From NCBI GenBank assembly GCA_043746555.1, contig JAYTQU010000032.1, positions 1-16,430 of the forward strand: DNA of 16,430 nucleotides, in the 5' to 3' direction. Within the stretch, counting starts at the first letter, position 1; each line of letters opens with the position of its first letter. The notes beneath the pieces are model-generated. The model did not search any database and was not told where the DNA came from. It saw only the letters and a list, made by a program, of their open reading frames with translations. Shown here piece after piece: positions 1 to 7,412 of the stretch. A program made the translations under genes and the position numbers. This DNA is from CAZQYC01 sp043746555 (lineage in GTDB: Bacteria; Pseudomonadota; Gammaproteobacteria; Steroidobacterales; Steroidobacteraceae).

Positions 1-22
1 TCGAATCCCTCCCTCTCCGCCA
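1..22 (+). tRNA. tRNA-Ser, 3' end only (cut by window edge)
   Basis: The first 22 bases match the 3' end of a bacterial tRNA: the TTCGAATC-type T loop, the T-stem 3' strand, the acceptor 3' strand CCTCTCC (12-18), discriminator G at 19 and an encoded CCA at 20-22. The acceptor strand and G73 discriminator fit tRNA-Ser, which commonly starts GGAGAGG. The anticodon lies outside the window, so the isoacceptor cannot be given. A strong terminator follows at once, supporting a real transcription unit ending here. Confidence 0.8.
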
Positions 23-24
23 AA

Positions 25-59
25 AAATAAAAACCCAGCACGATGCTGGGTTTTTATTT
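25..59 (+). terminator. Rho-independent terminator of the tRNA-Ser gene
   Basis: This is a perfect inverted repeat with 16-bp arms at 25-40 and 44-59 around a CGA loop (41-43). The core stem is ACCCAGCA/TGCTGGGT, flanked by A-rich and T-rich arms, so it has a stable GC core and a T-tract. It starts two bases after the tRNA CCA. Because of the symmetric A/T flanks it could also work on the opposite strand, but there is no minus-strand gene ending here. Confidence 0.88.
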
Positions 60-153
60 CTTGCCCTTCTTTTCCCGAAGTTGGCTGGCTCTTGATCCGT
101 TAGTACTCGGGTTGTCTCCCTTACCTGCTACGTCGTCTTACAATGCCCACATT

Positions 154-1596
154 GTGAAAGTCCTTCTCGCCCTCGTTGCATTGTTACTTCTGGGCACTTG
201 TTCGCAGCAAGGCTCGGTGCTTGATCGCGTATTGGCGGCCGGCGAATTGCGAGTGGTCACTCGTAATAGTCCGAGTGCCTATTTCTTGGGAGCGAATGGG
301 CCGCAAGGTCCGGAGTATGAGCTGGCTTCGCGGCTGGCATCCGAACTCGGCGTGGCGTTGTACATCTATCCGGTAGCGACGGTGGGCGAGGTCTTGGATG
401 AAGTTGCTTCGGGTCGCGCGCATATTGCGGCGGCAGGGCTCACCGACGGACAGCCGCTGCCGCATTCGGCGGCTTTCGGTCCGCCATACCAACAAGTGAA
501 AGAGCATTTGGTCTATCGATTTGGTAGTCCGCGGCCGCGAACGTTGCGCGAGGCTAGTAGTGGCGACATCGAAGTGGCGGCGCACAGCTCGCACATCGCG
601 ACACTGTTGCGTATGCGACTGGAAGACCCGGAGTTAGTGTGGGTGGAAAATCCGGGTGCGGAGACCGGCGAGTTGCTCGATCGATTGACGGCGCGCGATC
701 TCGACTACACCTTCGCCGATTCCAACGAGTTTGCCATCAGCCGCGCGTATCATCCCGAGATTCGTGTGGCGTTCGATTTACAAAACAGCAAATCTTTAGC
801 TTGGGCCGTTAACACACGCGACAACTCGCTCCTCAATCGAGTGGTCGCATTCTTTGCAAACTTACGGGCAGATGGCCAGCTGACGGCGATACTGGATCAC
901 TACTACAACAGCGTGCGTCGTTTCGAATATGTCGAGGCGCGCGAGTTCCTCAAACACGCCGACGAGCGCCTGCCGAATTTTCGCGAGTGGTTCAAAGCAT
1001 CGGCGGCGGAGGTGGCAATCGACTGGCGTTTGTTGGCGGCCATCGGTTATCAGGAATCGCAGTGGACGGCGACGGCGACGTCGCCAACCGGCGTGCGCGG
1101 AATCATGATGCTTACCGAAGATACGGCAAACGCGTTAGGCGTTGCCGATCGGCTCGATCCGCAAAACGCCATTCGCGGCGGCGCGCAGTATTTCGTGATG
1201 ATGCGCAATCAAGTGCCGCCACGAATACGCGATCCGGATCGGACCTGGTTTGCGCTGGCAGCTTACAACGTCGGGTTCGGTCACCTCGAAGACGCACGCA
1301 TTTTGGCCCAATCGCAGGGCAAGAATCCGGACTCATGGGACGACGTGCGCCGCTTCCTGCCGCTTCTCAGCCAGGAAAAATGGTACTCGCGCGTCAAGCA
1401 TGGATACGCGCGCGGTTGGGAACCGGTGCGATTCGTGGAAAATATTCGCAGCTATTACGACATGCTGCAATGGATGGCGATCGACGTGAACGCTACCGAA
1501 ACACATTCACGGCGTCAACGTCGCGCGTTAAAGAAATCTCGAAGTAGAGTAGCACAGTCGTTCGCTAACACACCGCCAACCACTTCCAAGCGATGA
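154..1596 (+). CDS. mltF: Membrane-bound lytic murein transglycosylase F (MltF)
   Basis: MltF cleaves the MurNAc-GlcNAc bond of peptidoglycan with 1,6-anhydro product formation, acting in the periplasm. Numbering from the GTG at 154, the protein (480 aa) has a short hydrophobic leader ending in a weak lipobox-like L-G-T-C (Cys16), a periplasmic substrate-binding-protein-like domain (about 25-250) and a C-terminal SLT domain (about 275-435). The catalytic Glu301 sits in GYQESQW, followed by the family motifs SPTGVRGIMMLT and LAAYNVGFGH. The frame is open back to an ATG at 43, but that codon lies in the tRNA terminator loop and would add 37 unlikely residues, so I prefer GTG 154, which gives an ordinary signal sequence. 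No clear Shine-Dalgarno precedes it; a TACAAT box at 139-144 would imply a nearly leaderless mRNA. The last 27 codons overlap tadA on the other strand. Confidence 0.9.
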   Translation: MKVLLALVALLLLGTCSQQGSVLDRVLAAGELRVVTRNSPSAYFLGANGPQGPEYELASRLASELGVALYIYPVATVGEVLDEVASGRAHIAAAGLTDGQPLPHSAAFGPPYQQVKEHLVYRFGSPRPRTLREASSGDIEVAAHSSHIATLLRMRLEDPELVWVENPGAETGELLDRLTARDLDYTFADSNEFAISRAYHPEIRVAFDLQNSKSLAWAVNTRDNSLLNRVVAFFANLRADGQLTAILDHYYNSVRRFEYVEAREFLKHADERLPNFREWFKASAAEVAIDWRLLAAIGYQESQWTATATSPTGVRGIMMLTEDTANALGVADRLDPQNAIRGGAQYFVMMRNQVPPRIRDPDRTWFALAAYNVGFGHLEDARILAQSQGKNPDSWDDVRRFLPLLSQEKWYSRVKHGYARGWEPVRFVENIRSYYDMLQWMAIDVNATETHSRRQRRALKKSRSRVAQSFANTPPTTSKR

Positions 1597-1967
1597 TTGA
1601 GCGCGGCATGCCGCGCGATATTGAAAACACTACCGGCAGCGCCAACTCGCGCATCGCTCGCGCCGAAAACCAATTGTTTGATGCGCGCATGCACCATCGC
1701 GCCGGCACACATTGCGCAGGGTTCGAGCGTGACATACAGCGTGGTATCGAGGAGGCGATAACTTTTAAGTGCTTCCGCCGCTGCGCGCATTGCAACGATT
1801 TCCGCATGCGCCGTGGGATCGTTGTCGCCAATCGGTCGATTGAATCCTTCGGCAATGATTGAATTGTTTTTCACAATTACTGCGCCAACGGGAACTTCCC
1901 CTGCGACCTGCGCTAGACGCGCGAGGTCGAGAGCGCGAGACATGAAAAGCTCGTGACTTACTCCCAC
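1515..1967 (-). CDS. tadA: tRNA-specific adenosine deaminase TadA (A34 to inosine)
   Basis: TadA deaminates adenosine 34 of tRNA-Arg(ACG) to inosine, an essential cytoplasmic zinc-dependent reaction. The 150-aa product carries the complete cytidine/deoxycytidylate deaminase signature: HAE (His54, proton-shuttle Glu56) and PCAMC (Cys84, Cys87), with VPVGAV near the N-terminus. The start is GTG at 1967. It is favoured over ATG 1943 because the extra residues SHELFMSRAL align with the N-terminal helix of E. coli TadA (SHEYWMRHAL). This start overlaps the guaA stop by 10 bases, implying translational coupling as the third gene of guaB-guaA-tadA. The 3' end runs 82 bp into the convergent mltF coding region, and no terminator is visible. 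Confidence 0.93.
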   Translation of the reverse strand: MGVSHELFMSRALDLARLAQVAGEVPVGAVIVKNNSIIAEGFNRPIGDNDPTAHAEIVAMRAAAEALKSYRLLDTTLYVTLEPCAMCAGAMVHARIKQLVFGASDARVGAAGSVFNIARHAALNHRLEVVGGVLANDCATLLRDFFNARR

Positions 1968-3559
1968 TCAATCGTCGCCGGCGGTTTGCTGGAAATATCG
2001 TAGGTGACGCGCGAGATCCCGGGAACTTCGTTAATGATGCGACGGGCGATGAGTTCTAAAAACTCATAAGGTAATCGCGCCCAACGCGCGGTCATGAAGT
2101 CGATGGTTTCGACGGCGCGCAGCGCGATGACATAGTCGTAGCGGCGGGCATCGCCCAGCACTGCCACAGAGCGCACCGGTAAGAACACGGCAAACGCCTG
2201 CGATGTCTTGTCGTATAAATCATGCTTGTGCAACTCTTCCATATAGATGGCATCGGCGCTGCGTAACAGGTCGGCATATTGCTTGGTTACTTCGCCCAAA
2301 ATACGCACGCCCAAACCCGGGCCGGGGAAAGGATGGCGAAAGACCATCTCGCGCGGTAATCCCAGCTCGACTCCGATGCGACGCACTTCGTCCTTGAATA
2401 ATTCTCTAAGCGGTTCGCACAGCTTGAGTTTCATCTTGTCGGGCAAACCGCCGACATTGTGATGACTTTTGATGACATGGGCTTTGCCCGTTTTGGCGCC
2501 GGCGGATTCAATCACATCGGGATAAATCGTCCCTTGCGCCAGCCACTTCGCGTCTTTGAGTTTGGCGGATTCTTCTTCGAACACTTCGACGAACAAGCGA
2601 CCGATAATTTTTCGTTTGCATTCCGGATCGGTTTCGCCTTTCAGTGCATTGAGGAATCGTTGTTCGGCGTTGACGCGAATAACACGCACGCCCATGTGCT
2701 TACCGAAGGTTGCCATCACTTGATCGCCTTCCGCGTGCCGTAGAAGACCGTGATCGACAAACACACAGGCGAGTTGCGTGCCAATCGCGCGATGCAGGAG
2801 AGCGCCGACGACGGACGAGTCCACGCCGCCCGACAAACCGAGCAACACATTGTCTTTGCCGACTTGCTCGCGCACGCGTGCAATGGAGTCGGCGATGATG
2901 TTGCCGGCATCCCAACGCGCTTCGCATTCGCAGATCTCACGCACGAAGCGTTCCAGGATTTTTCCGCCCTGCAGAGTGTGAGTGACTTCGGGATGAAACT
3001 GCACGGCGTAGAAGCGCCTTGTTTCGTCGGCCATTGCGGCTAGCGGTACGCTTGTGGTGTGTCCTACGCCAATGAAGCCAGACGGAAGTTGCGTCACGCT
3101 GTCGCCGTGACTCATCCACACATCGAGCAGCGGACGATGCTGCGCGTCGATGTGATCGCGCAATCCATCGAGCAACCGGCAGGGACTATCGACGGTGACT
3201 TGTGCGTAACCGAACTCGCGATGCGATGACGGACTCACTTTGCCGCCGAGTTGCGCGGCCATCGTCTGCATGCCGTAACAAATTCCAAGGACCGGCACGC
3301 CGAGTTTGAAAACGCTGTCGGGCGCTTTCGGCGGAGCGGCATCGCTCACCGATTCCGGCCCGCCGGAGAGAATGACGCCGCGCGCGCCGAACGTTTTGAC
3401 GTCGGCATCGCTCATATCCCACGGATGAATCTCACAGTACACGCCAATCTCGCGTACGCGACGAGCGATCAACTGCGTATACTGTGCGCCGAAATCGAGA
3501 ATCAGAATGCGATGTGCGTGGATATCGGGTGGCGAAGCGGACGAAGATTGGCTTGGCAT
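1958..3559 (-). CDS. guaA: GMP synthase (glutamine-hydrolysing) GuaA
   Basis: GuaA converts XMP, glutamine and ATP to GMP, the last step of guanine nucleotide synthesis. The 533-aa protein is full length for the family. It has an N-terminal class I glutamine amidotransferase domain starting LILDFGAQYTQ, with nucleophile Cys94 in GICYGMQ and the His189/Glu191 pair in FHPEV. An ATP pyrophosphatase domain with the PP-loop SGGVDSS (about 243-249) follows, then the dimerisation domain ending PPATIEWE, the typical GuaA C-terminus. The start is the ATG at 3559-3557, which shares one base with the guaB stop (TGATG); a TTG just before it (3562) is less likely. The gene is the middle one of the guaB-guaA-tadA operon. 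Confidence 0.97.
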   Translation of the reverse strand: MPSQSSSASPPDIHAHRILILDFGAQYTQLIARRVREIGVYCEIHPWDMSDADVKTFGARGVILSGGPESVSDAAPPKAPDSVFKLGVPVLGICYGMQTMAAQLGGKVSPSSHREFGYAQVTVDSPCRLLDGLRDHIDAQHRPLLDVWMSHGDSVTQLPSGFIGVGHTTSVPLAAMADETRRFYAVQFHPEVTHTLQGGKILERFVREICECEARWDAGNIIADSIARVREQVGKDNVLLGLSGGVDSSVVGALLHRAIGTQLACVFVDHGLLRHAEGDQVMATFGKHMGVRVIRVNAEQRFLNALKGETDPECKRKIIGRLFVEVFEEESAKLKDAKWLAQGTIYPDVIESAGAKTGKAHVIKSHHNVGGLPDKMKLKLCEPLRELFKDEVRRIGVELGLPREMVFRHPFPGPGLGVRILGEVTKQYADLLRSADAIYMEELHKHDLYDKTSQAFAVFLPVRSVAVLGDARRYDYVIALRAVETIDFMTARWARLPYEFLELIARRIINEVPGISRVTYDISSKPPATIEWE

Positions 3560-5025
3560 CAACTCACTCGGTAATTCGGCGCTTCCTTGGTAATCGTCAC
3601 ATCGTGGACGTGACTTTCGCGCATGCCCGCGCCGGTGATGCGCACAAACTGTGGGCGAGTGCGCATCTCGTCAATGCTCTTGCTGCCGGTGTAGTGCATG
3701 GCGGCGCGTAATCCACCTGCGAGTTGCACGAGAATATTCACCACCGATCCTTTATACGGCACGCGGCCTTCAACGCCTTCCGGCACCAGCTTGGCGAGTT
3801 CTTCGGTTGCGTCTTGGAAGTAACGATCTTTGGAGCCGTGCGATTGCGCCATCGCGCCTAACGAGCCCATTCCTCGATACGATTTATACGATGCGCCTTG
3901 ATACAGCTCGACTTCGCCGGGCGATTCTTCGGTGCCGGCAAACATCCCACCGATCATCACGCAGTTCGCGCCGGCGACGATAGCTTTGGCGAGATCGCCC
4001 GAGAACCGAATGCCGCCATCGGCGATTAGCGGAACACCGGTATTCTTAAGTGCTTCGGCAACGTTCGATACCGCTGTAATTTGCGGTACGCCGACGCCCG
4101 CCACAATGCGCGTCGTGCAAATTGAACCGGGACCGATGCCGACTTTGATGCCATCGGCACCGGCATCGACCAATGCTTTCGCCGCTGCCGCGGTGACGAC
4201 ATTGCCGGCAATTACTTGCAGAGTTGGGTACGCTTTCTTGACGAGTCGCACGGCCTCGATAACGCCCTTGTTATGGCCGTGCGCCGTATCGATCACAATG
4301 ACATCGACGCCAGCGTCGCGTAACGCACTGATGCGCGTAAGCGGATCGCCGCCGGGACCAATCGCCGCGCCAACGCGCAACGCGCCATGTTCGTCTTTGC
4401 ACGCGCGAGGAAATTCAGTCGCTTTTTGGAAATCCTTGACGGTAATCATGCCTTTCAAATTGAAATCGGCATCGACCACCAACACTTTTTCGATGCGATG
4501 CTTATGTAGCAGCGCAAGCACTTCATCTTTGGGTGCGTTCTCGCGGACGGTAATGAGTCGAGACTGCGGTGTCATGACTTGCGAAACCGGCGCGTCGAGT
4601 TGTGTTTCGAAGCGCAAATCGCGATGCGTGACGATGCCCACGGCTTTGCCGCGTACCACGACGGGAACGCCGGAGATACTCTTGGCCTTGGTGAGATCGA
4701 GTACTTCGCGGATGGTGATGTCCGGAGCAACCGTAATCGGATCGACGATCACGCCACTCTCGTATTTCTTCACGCGCCGCACTTCGCGCGCCTGCGCTTC
4801 GATGCTCATGTTCTTGTGAATGATCCCGATGCCGCCTTCTTGCGCCATGGTGATGGCGAGCCGGGCTTCGGTGACGGTGTCCATGGCGGCGGACGTCAGG
4901 GGCAAGTTCAAGCGGATCGTGCGGGTGAGCTGCGTGCTGAGATCGACTTCGCGCGGCAGGACTTCGGAATACGCCGGCACAAGGAGCACGTCGTCGAATG
5001 TGAGTGCTTCCTCAAGTATGCGCAT
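3559..5025 (-). CDS. guaB: Inosine-5'-monophosphate dehydrogenase GuaB
   Basis: GuaB oxidises IMP to XMP with NAD, the committed step to GMP. The 488-aa protein starts with a catalytic TIM barrel (ALTFDDVLL). A tandem CBS (Bateman) module is inserted at about 93-205, and the barrel then resumes with the active-site loop GPGSICTTR (Cys303 nucleophile), ADGGIRFSGD for phosphate binding and the mobile flap near GSKDRYF. The C-terminus SHVHDVTITKEAPNYR is the standard family ending. ATG 5025 matches the conserved N-terminus of homologues. It is first in the guaB-guaA-tadA operon; its stop TGA overlaps the guaA ATG by one base. A promoter candidate lies about 60-90 bases upstream. Confidence 0.97.
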   Translation of the reverse strand: MRILEEALTFDDVLLVPAYSEVLPREVDLSTQLTRTIRLNLPLTSAAMDTVTEARLAITMAQEGGIGIIHKNMSIEAQAREVRRVKKYESGVIVDPITVAPDITIREVLDLTKAKSISGVPVVVRGKAVGIVTHRDLRFETQLDAPVSQVMTPQSRLITVRENAPKDEVLALLHKHRIEKVLVVDADFNLKGMITVKDFQKATEFPRACKDEHGALRVGAAIGPGGDPLTRISALRDAGVDVIVIDTAHGHNKGVIEAVRLVKKAYPTLQVIAGNVVTAAAAKALVDAGADGIKVGIGPGSICTTRIVAGVGVPQITAVSNVAEALKNTGVPLIADGGIRFSGDLAKAIVAGANCVMIGGMFAGTEESPGEVELYQGASYKSYRGMGSLGAMAQSHGSKDRYFQDATEELAKLVPEGVEGRVPYKGSVVNILVQLAGGLRAAMHYTGSKSIDEMRTRPQFVRITGAGMRESHVHDVTITKEAPNYRVS

Positions 5026-5083
5026 CGGCCAACTCGCTTTGCTCTACGACTTGCAGTCTTCAAGCTCAATTTGAAAGCGCGGT

Positions 5084-5113
5084 ATTGTACGGTAGTGGAG
5101 GTCGTCCGGTAAA
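5084..5113 (-). promoter_or_regulatory. Candidate sigma-70 promoter of guaB-guaA-tadA
   Basis: Read on the minus strand, a TTTACC -35-like box (5113-5108) is followed after 18 bases by TACAAT (5089-5084), one mismatch from the -10 consensus. Transcription would begin near 5077, giving a leader of about 50 bases. A short inverted repeat GTCGT/ACGAC (5101-5105 and 5113-5117) overlaps the -35 region and could be an operator, though five-base arms are easily chance. It lies in the 100-bp gap between guaB and the upstream FimX-like gene. Confidence 0.5.
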
Positions 5114-5125
5114 CGACTAATGCAA

Positions 5126-7306
5126 TTAATTTGTTCCCAGCACCACTTGTTCCGGCTCGTTGACGAAATAGCCTTGGATGTACTCGACGCCCAGTTGCCA
5201 CAAGACGGTCATGGTATTGGCGTCTTCGACGCGTTCGGCGATGGTAGCGATCTTGCGGGCGCGCGCGCTGTCCACCAGTTCTTTCACTCGCTGCTGGACG
5301 GCGGTGTCGACCGCTAGGTTTTGCATCAAGGTTCCGTCGATCTTCAAATAGTCCGCGGTAAGGTGCGCTAGCAGCCGGGTAGACTCGCGGCCACTGCCGA
5401 AATGCTCCAGCGCAAACTTAAAACCGGCTTCTCGAACGGCGGTGGAGAGTGCCACCGTATCGGCAAGATAGTCGGCCGCAGTTTGTTCACTCACTTGCAA
5501 CGCCAGGCGCGATGGGTCAAGGCGCGTGGATTTGAGTTGAATCGTCAACCACTGCATAAGAGAACGGTCGCGCACCGACGCGCCCGACAGCCGAACAAAT
5601 AGGCGTTCGACCGGACGACTTCCGCAAAATGCCATGGCGGCGGTTAACACCCAACGATCGATGCTCTTCATCAAATCGTTGCGTTCGGCGACCGCCATGA
5701 ATTCCGACGGCAGGACGTCGTCGCCTTGTTCGTCGACCATGCGAACCAACACATCGTACATCCCGCGTTCGCCGCCGATCAGACTCGCAATCGGTTGTTG
5801 CATGAGTTTGAAACGATTGTCCATGAGCGCGGCTTTGATCATGCGAATCCAAATCGCGTCATTCGCTTGGAGCTTGGTATCGGCATCGGAGCGATCGATC
5901 ACATGCAACTGATTGCCGGACAAAGACTGCGCTTCGCGGCAGGCTTGTTGCGCGTCGACGAGCGGCTGCGTCGCATCGCGCGCGCGAAGATCCACCATTC
6001 CGACACCGAGGGAGCAGGTGCAGATCATCGAGCGGTCGGCGACGTGAAAGACGTGCGATGCAACGCGCGCTAACAGTCCCTTGCCCCAGGCTTCGGTGTC
6101 GCGCGTGGTCGGACGTTCCAGCATCGCGACGATAATTCCATCGCCAAAGCTGCCGGCCAAGTCGCCCGGCTTTAAATTGTCGCGGACCACTGCGGCGAAT
6201 TGCGATAAGAAGTCGTCGATCGCGATGGGACCCAATTGATCGACGATTTGACTGAGCGTATCGATTTGGATGCAAACGATTTGGCGCATGCCTGATTTCA
6301 GCGGACGAGCGATGTGCGTATGAAGTTCTTCCAGAAAATAACGACGCGGCAGCAGTCCCGTGGTCGCATCCATTGGCGGCGAAACAACTTTCGGCGAAGT
6401 AGGCGTTGGCGCCGACTGCGGCGTGGGCTGTGATGCGGATTCCAGCAGGCGATCGTCATTGCGCTTTAACACGATTGCGACGCGCACAGCGGGTTCGCCT
6501 TCATGTTCGACGCGCGCCAAAGAAAAATCGAACGTCGCGTTAGTTTGATTCGGAACCACCGCCTGTGCGCGCACTTGAATGCCCTGTTTGCCCTGAAGAC
6601 ATTGTGAAAGCGCCGTCTTAAACGCGGGATGCGCTTGCGTTTGCAGCGAGTCCATCAACGGATGACCGAGCGCAGTATCCGCGTTCTTGTGACCGAAAAG
6701 GTGCAGCCACGCGGGATTGGCGTCGACCACAATGCCTTCTTGTGCGAAAGCGAATGCATCGGTTGCGCCGGACATGATTGAGCGAACTTGTTCTTGACTT
6801 TGTCGCGCGGACGCCCGTGAACTCGCGAGTTCGCGCGCCGTGCGAAAGGCGCGCACCTCGCGTTCAACGACCGCTTGCAATCGTGCTCGCGATCCGAGTG
6901 TGACGACATCGCGCGCACCCTGCTGCATCGCGGTCGCAATTATTTCTTCATCGATGCGTTCGCGAACCAAAATCGCGGGCGTATCTTTCGACGATTGATC
7001 GCGAATGCGCAGCACGCTCAACTGTTCGCTGGCATCCGGACCGACAAACGCGATCAGCAATGCGGTTGGATTGGCAGTGAGTGCGTCACCGAGGTCTTTG
7101 GTTTCTCGTACCCACAGGCAGTGCGCCGCTAACCCGGCGTTACGCAGCGTGCTGTTTACCGCAGCGACGAAATCTTGGGTGCGTGCGAAAATGACGATGG
7201 GCGTTGCGCCCAAGTCGGCGAGGCGTCCTGCGCTCGGCGCCGGCGTCGCGCCGGGCGCGGCTTGCGAGGTTGACGGTTGAGCGGATGCAGTCGGCGGTGC
7301 GGGCAA
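5126..7306 (-). CDS. FimX-like REC-PAS-GGDEF-EAL protein with degenerate GGDEF and EAL domains
   Basis: The 726-aa protein is probably a cytoplasmic c-di-GMP effector rather than an enzyme. A Pro/Ala-rich leader (1-30) is followed by a receiver-like domain (34-155) lacking an evident phospho-acceptor Asp, a PAS domain (about 172-282), a Pro/Ser linker, a GGDEF domain (313-470) and an EAL domain (484-720). The GGDEF site reads SFGDGII (386-392) and the EAL motif reads YDVLVRM (517-523), so catalytic residues are missing from both. Elsewhere LKID, AERVE and QGYFVNEP keep the fold. Domain order, length and the QPIASL...VL motif resemble Pseudomonas and Xanthomonas FimX, which binds c-di-GMP and controls type IV pili; identity with FimX is inference. 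The start is TTG 7306, chosen because GAGGA lies 7 bases upstream and no other in-frame start is available. It lies downstream of epmB. Confidence 0.85.
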   Translation of the reverse strand: MPAPPTASAQPSTSQAAPGATPAPSAGRLADLGATPIVIFARTQDFVAAVNSTLRNAGLAAHCLWVRETKDLGDALTANPTALLIAFVGPDASEQLSVLRIRDQSSKDTPAILVRERIDEEIIATAMQQGARDVVTLGSRARLQAVVEREVRAFRTARELASSRASARQSQEQVRSIMSGATDAFAFAQEGIVVDANPAWLHLFGHKNADTALGHPLMDSLQTQAHPAFKTALSQCLQGKQGIQVRAQAVVPNQTNATFDFSLARVEHEGEPAVRVAIVLKRNDDRLLESASQPTPQSAPTPTSPKVVSPPMDATTGLLPRRYFLEELHTHIARPLKSGMRQIVCIQIDTLSQIVDQLGPIAIDDFLSQFAAVVRDNLKPGDLAGSFGDGIIVAMLERPTTRDTEAWGKGLLARVASHVFHVADRSMICTCSLGVGMVDLRARDATQPLVDAQQACREAQSLSGNQLHVIDRSDADTKLQANDAIWIRMIKAALMDNRFKLMQQPIASLIGGERGMYDVLVRMVDEQGDDVLPSEFMAVAERNDLMKSIDRWVLTAAMAFCGSRPVERLFVRLSGASVRDRSLMQWLTIQLKSTRLDPSRLALQVSEQTAADYLADTVALSTAVREAGFKFALEHFGSGRESTRLLAHLTADYLKIDGTLMQNLAVDTAVQQRVKELVDSARARKIATIAERVEDANTMTVLWQLGVEYIQGYFVNEPEQVVLGTN

Positions 7307-7396
7307 AGTCGCGTCCTCATCTAAAAGCTGGCATAGCGGACAAAACTGGTTGCGGCAAAGTAGAGCGGAACGAGCAATGCGGCGCAGGGGGAAGCG

Positions 7397-7405
7397 ATTG
7401 TAGCA
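7397..7405 (-). promoter_or_regulatory. Candidate extended -10 promoter of the FimX-like gene
   Basis: On the minus strand TGCTACAAT (7405-7397) has the TGn extension plus a -10 hexamer with one mismatch. It lies just after the epmB stop and about 90 bases before the TTG start at 7306. No good -35 box is seen, which extended -10 promoters tolerate. It suggests the FimX-like gene can be transcribed separately from epmB. Confidence 0.4.
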
Positions 7406-7412
7406 TCGTCGG

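Noticed and set aside
987..1547. 186-codon plus-strand frame inside mltF
   Set aside because: It is an out-of-frame shadow of the MltF SLT domain, Arg/Gly-rich and without motifs.
3932..4819. 295-codon open frame on the plus strand
   Set aside because: It lies antisense to guaB, a certain gene. The translation is Ala/Thr/Ser-rich without recognisable domains, as expected for a mirror frame of GC-rich coding DNA.
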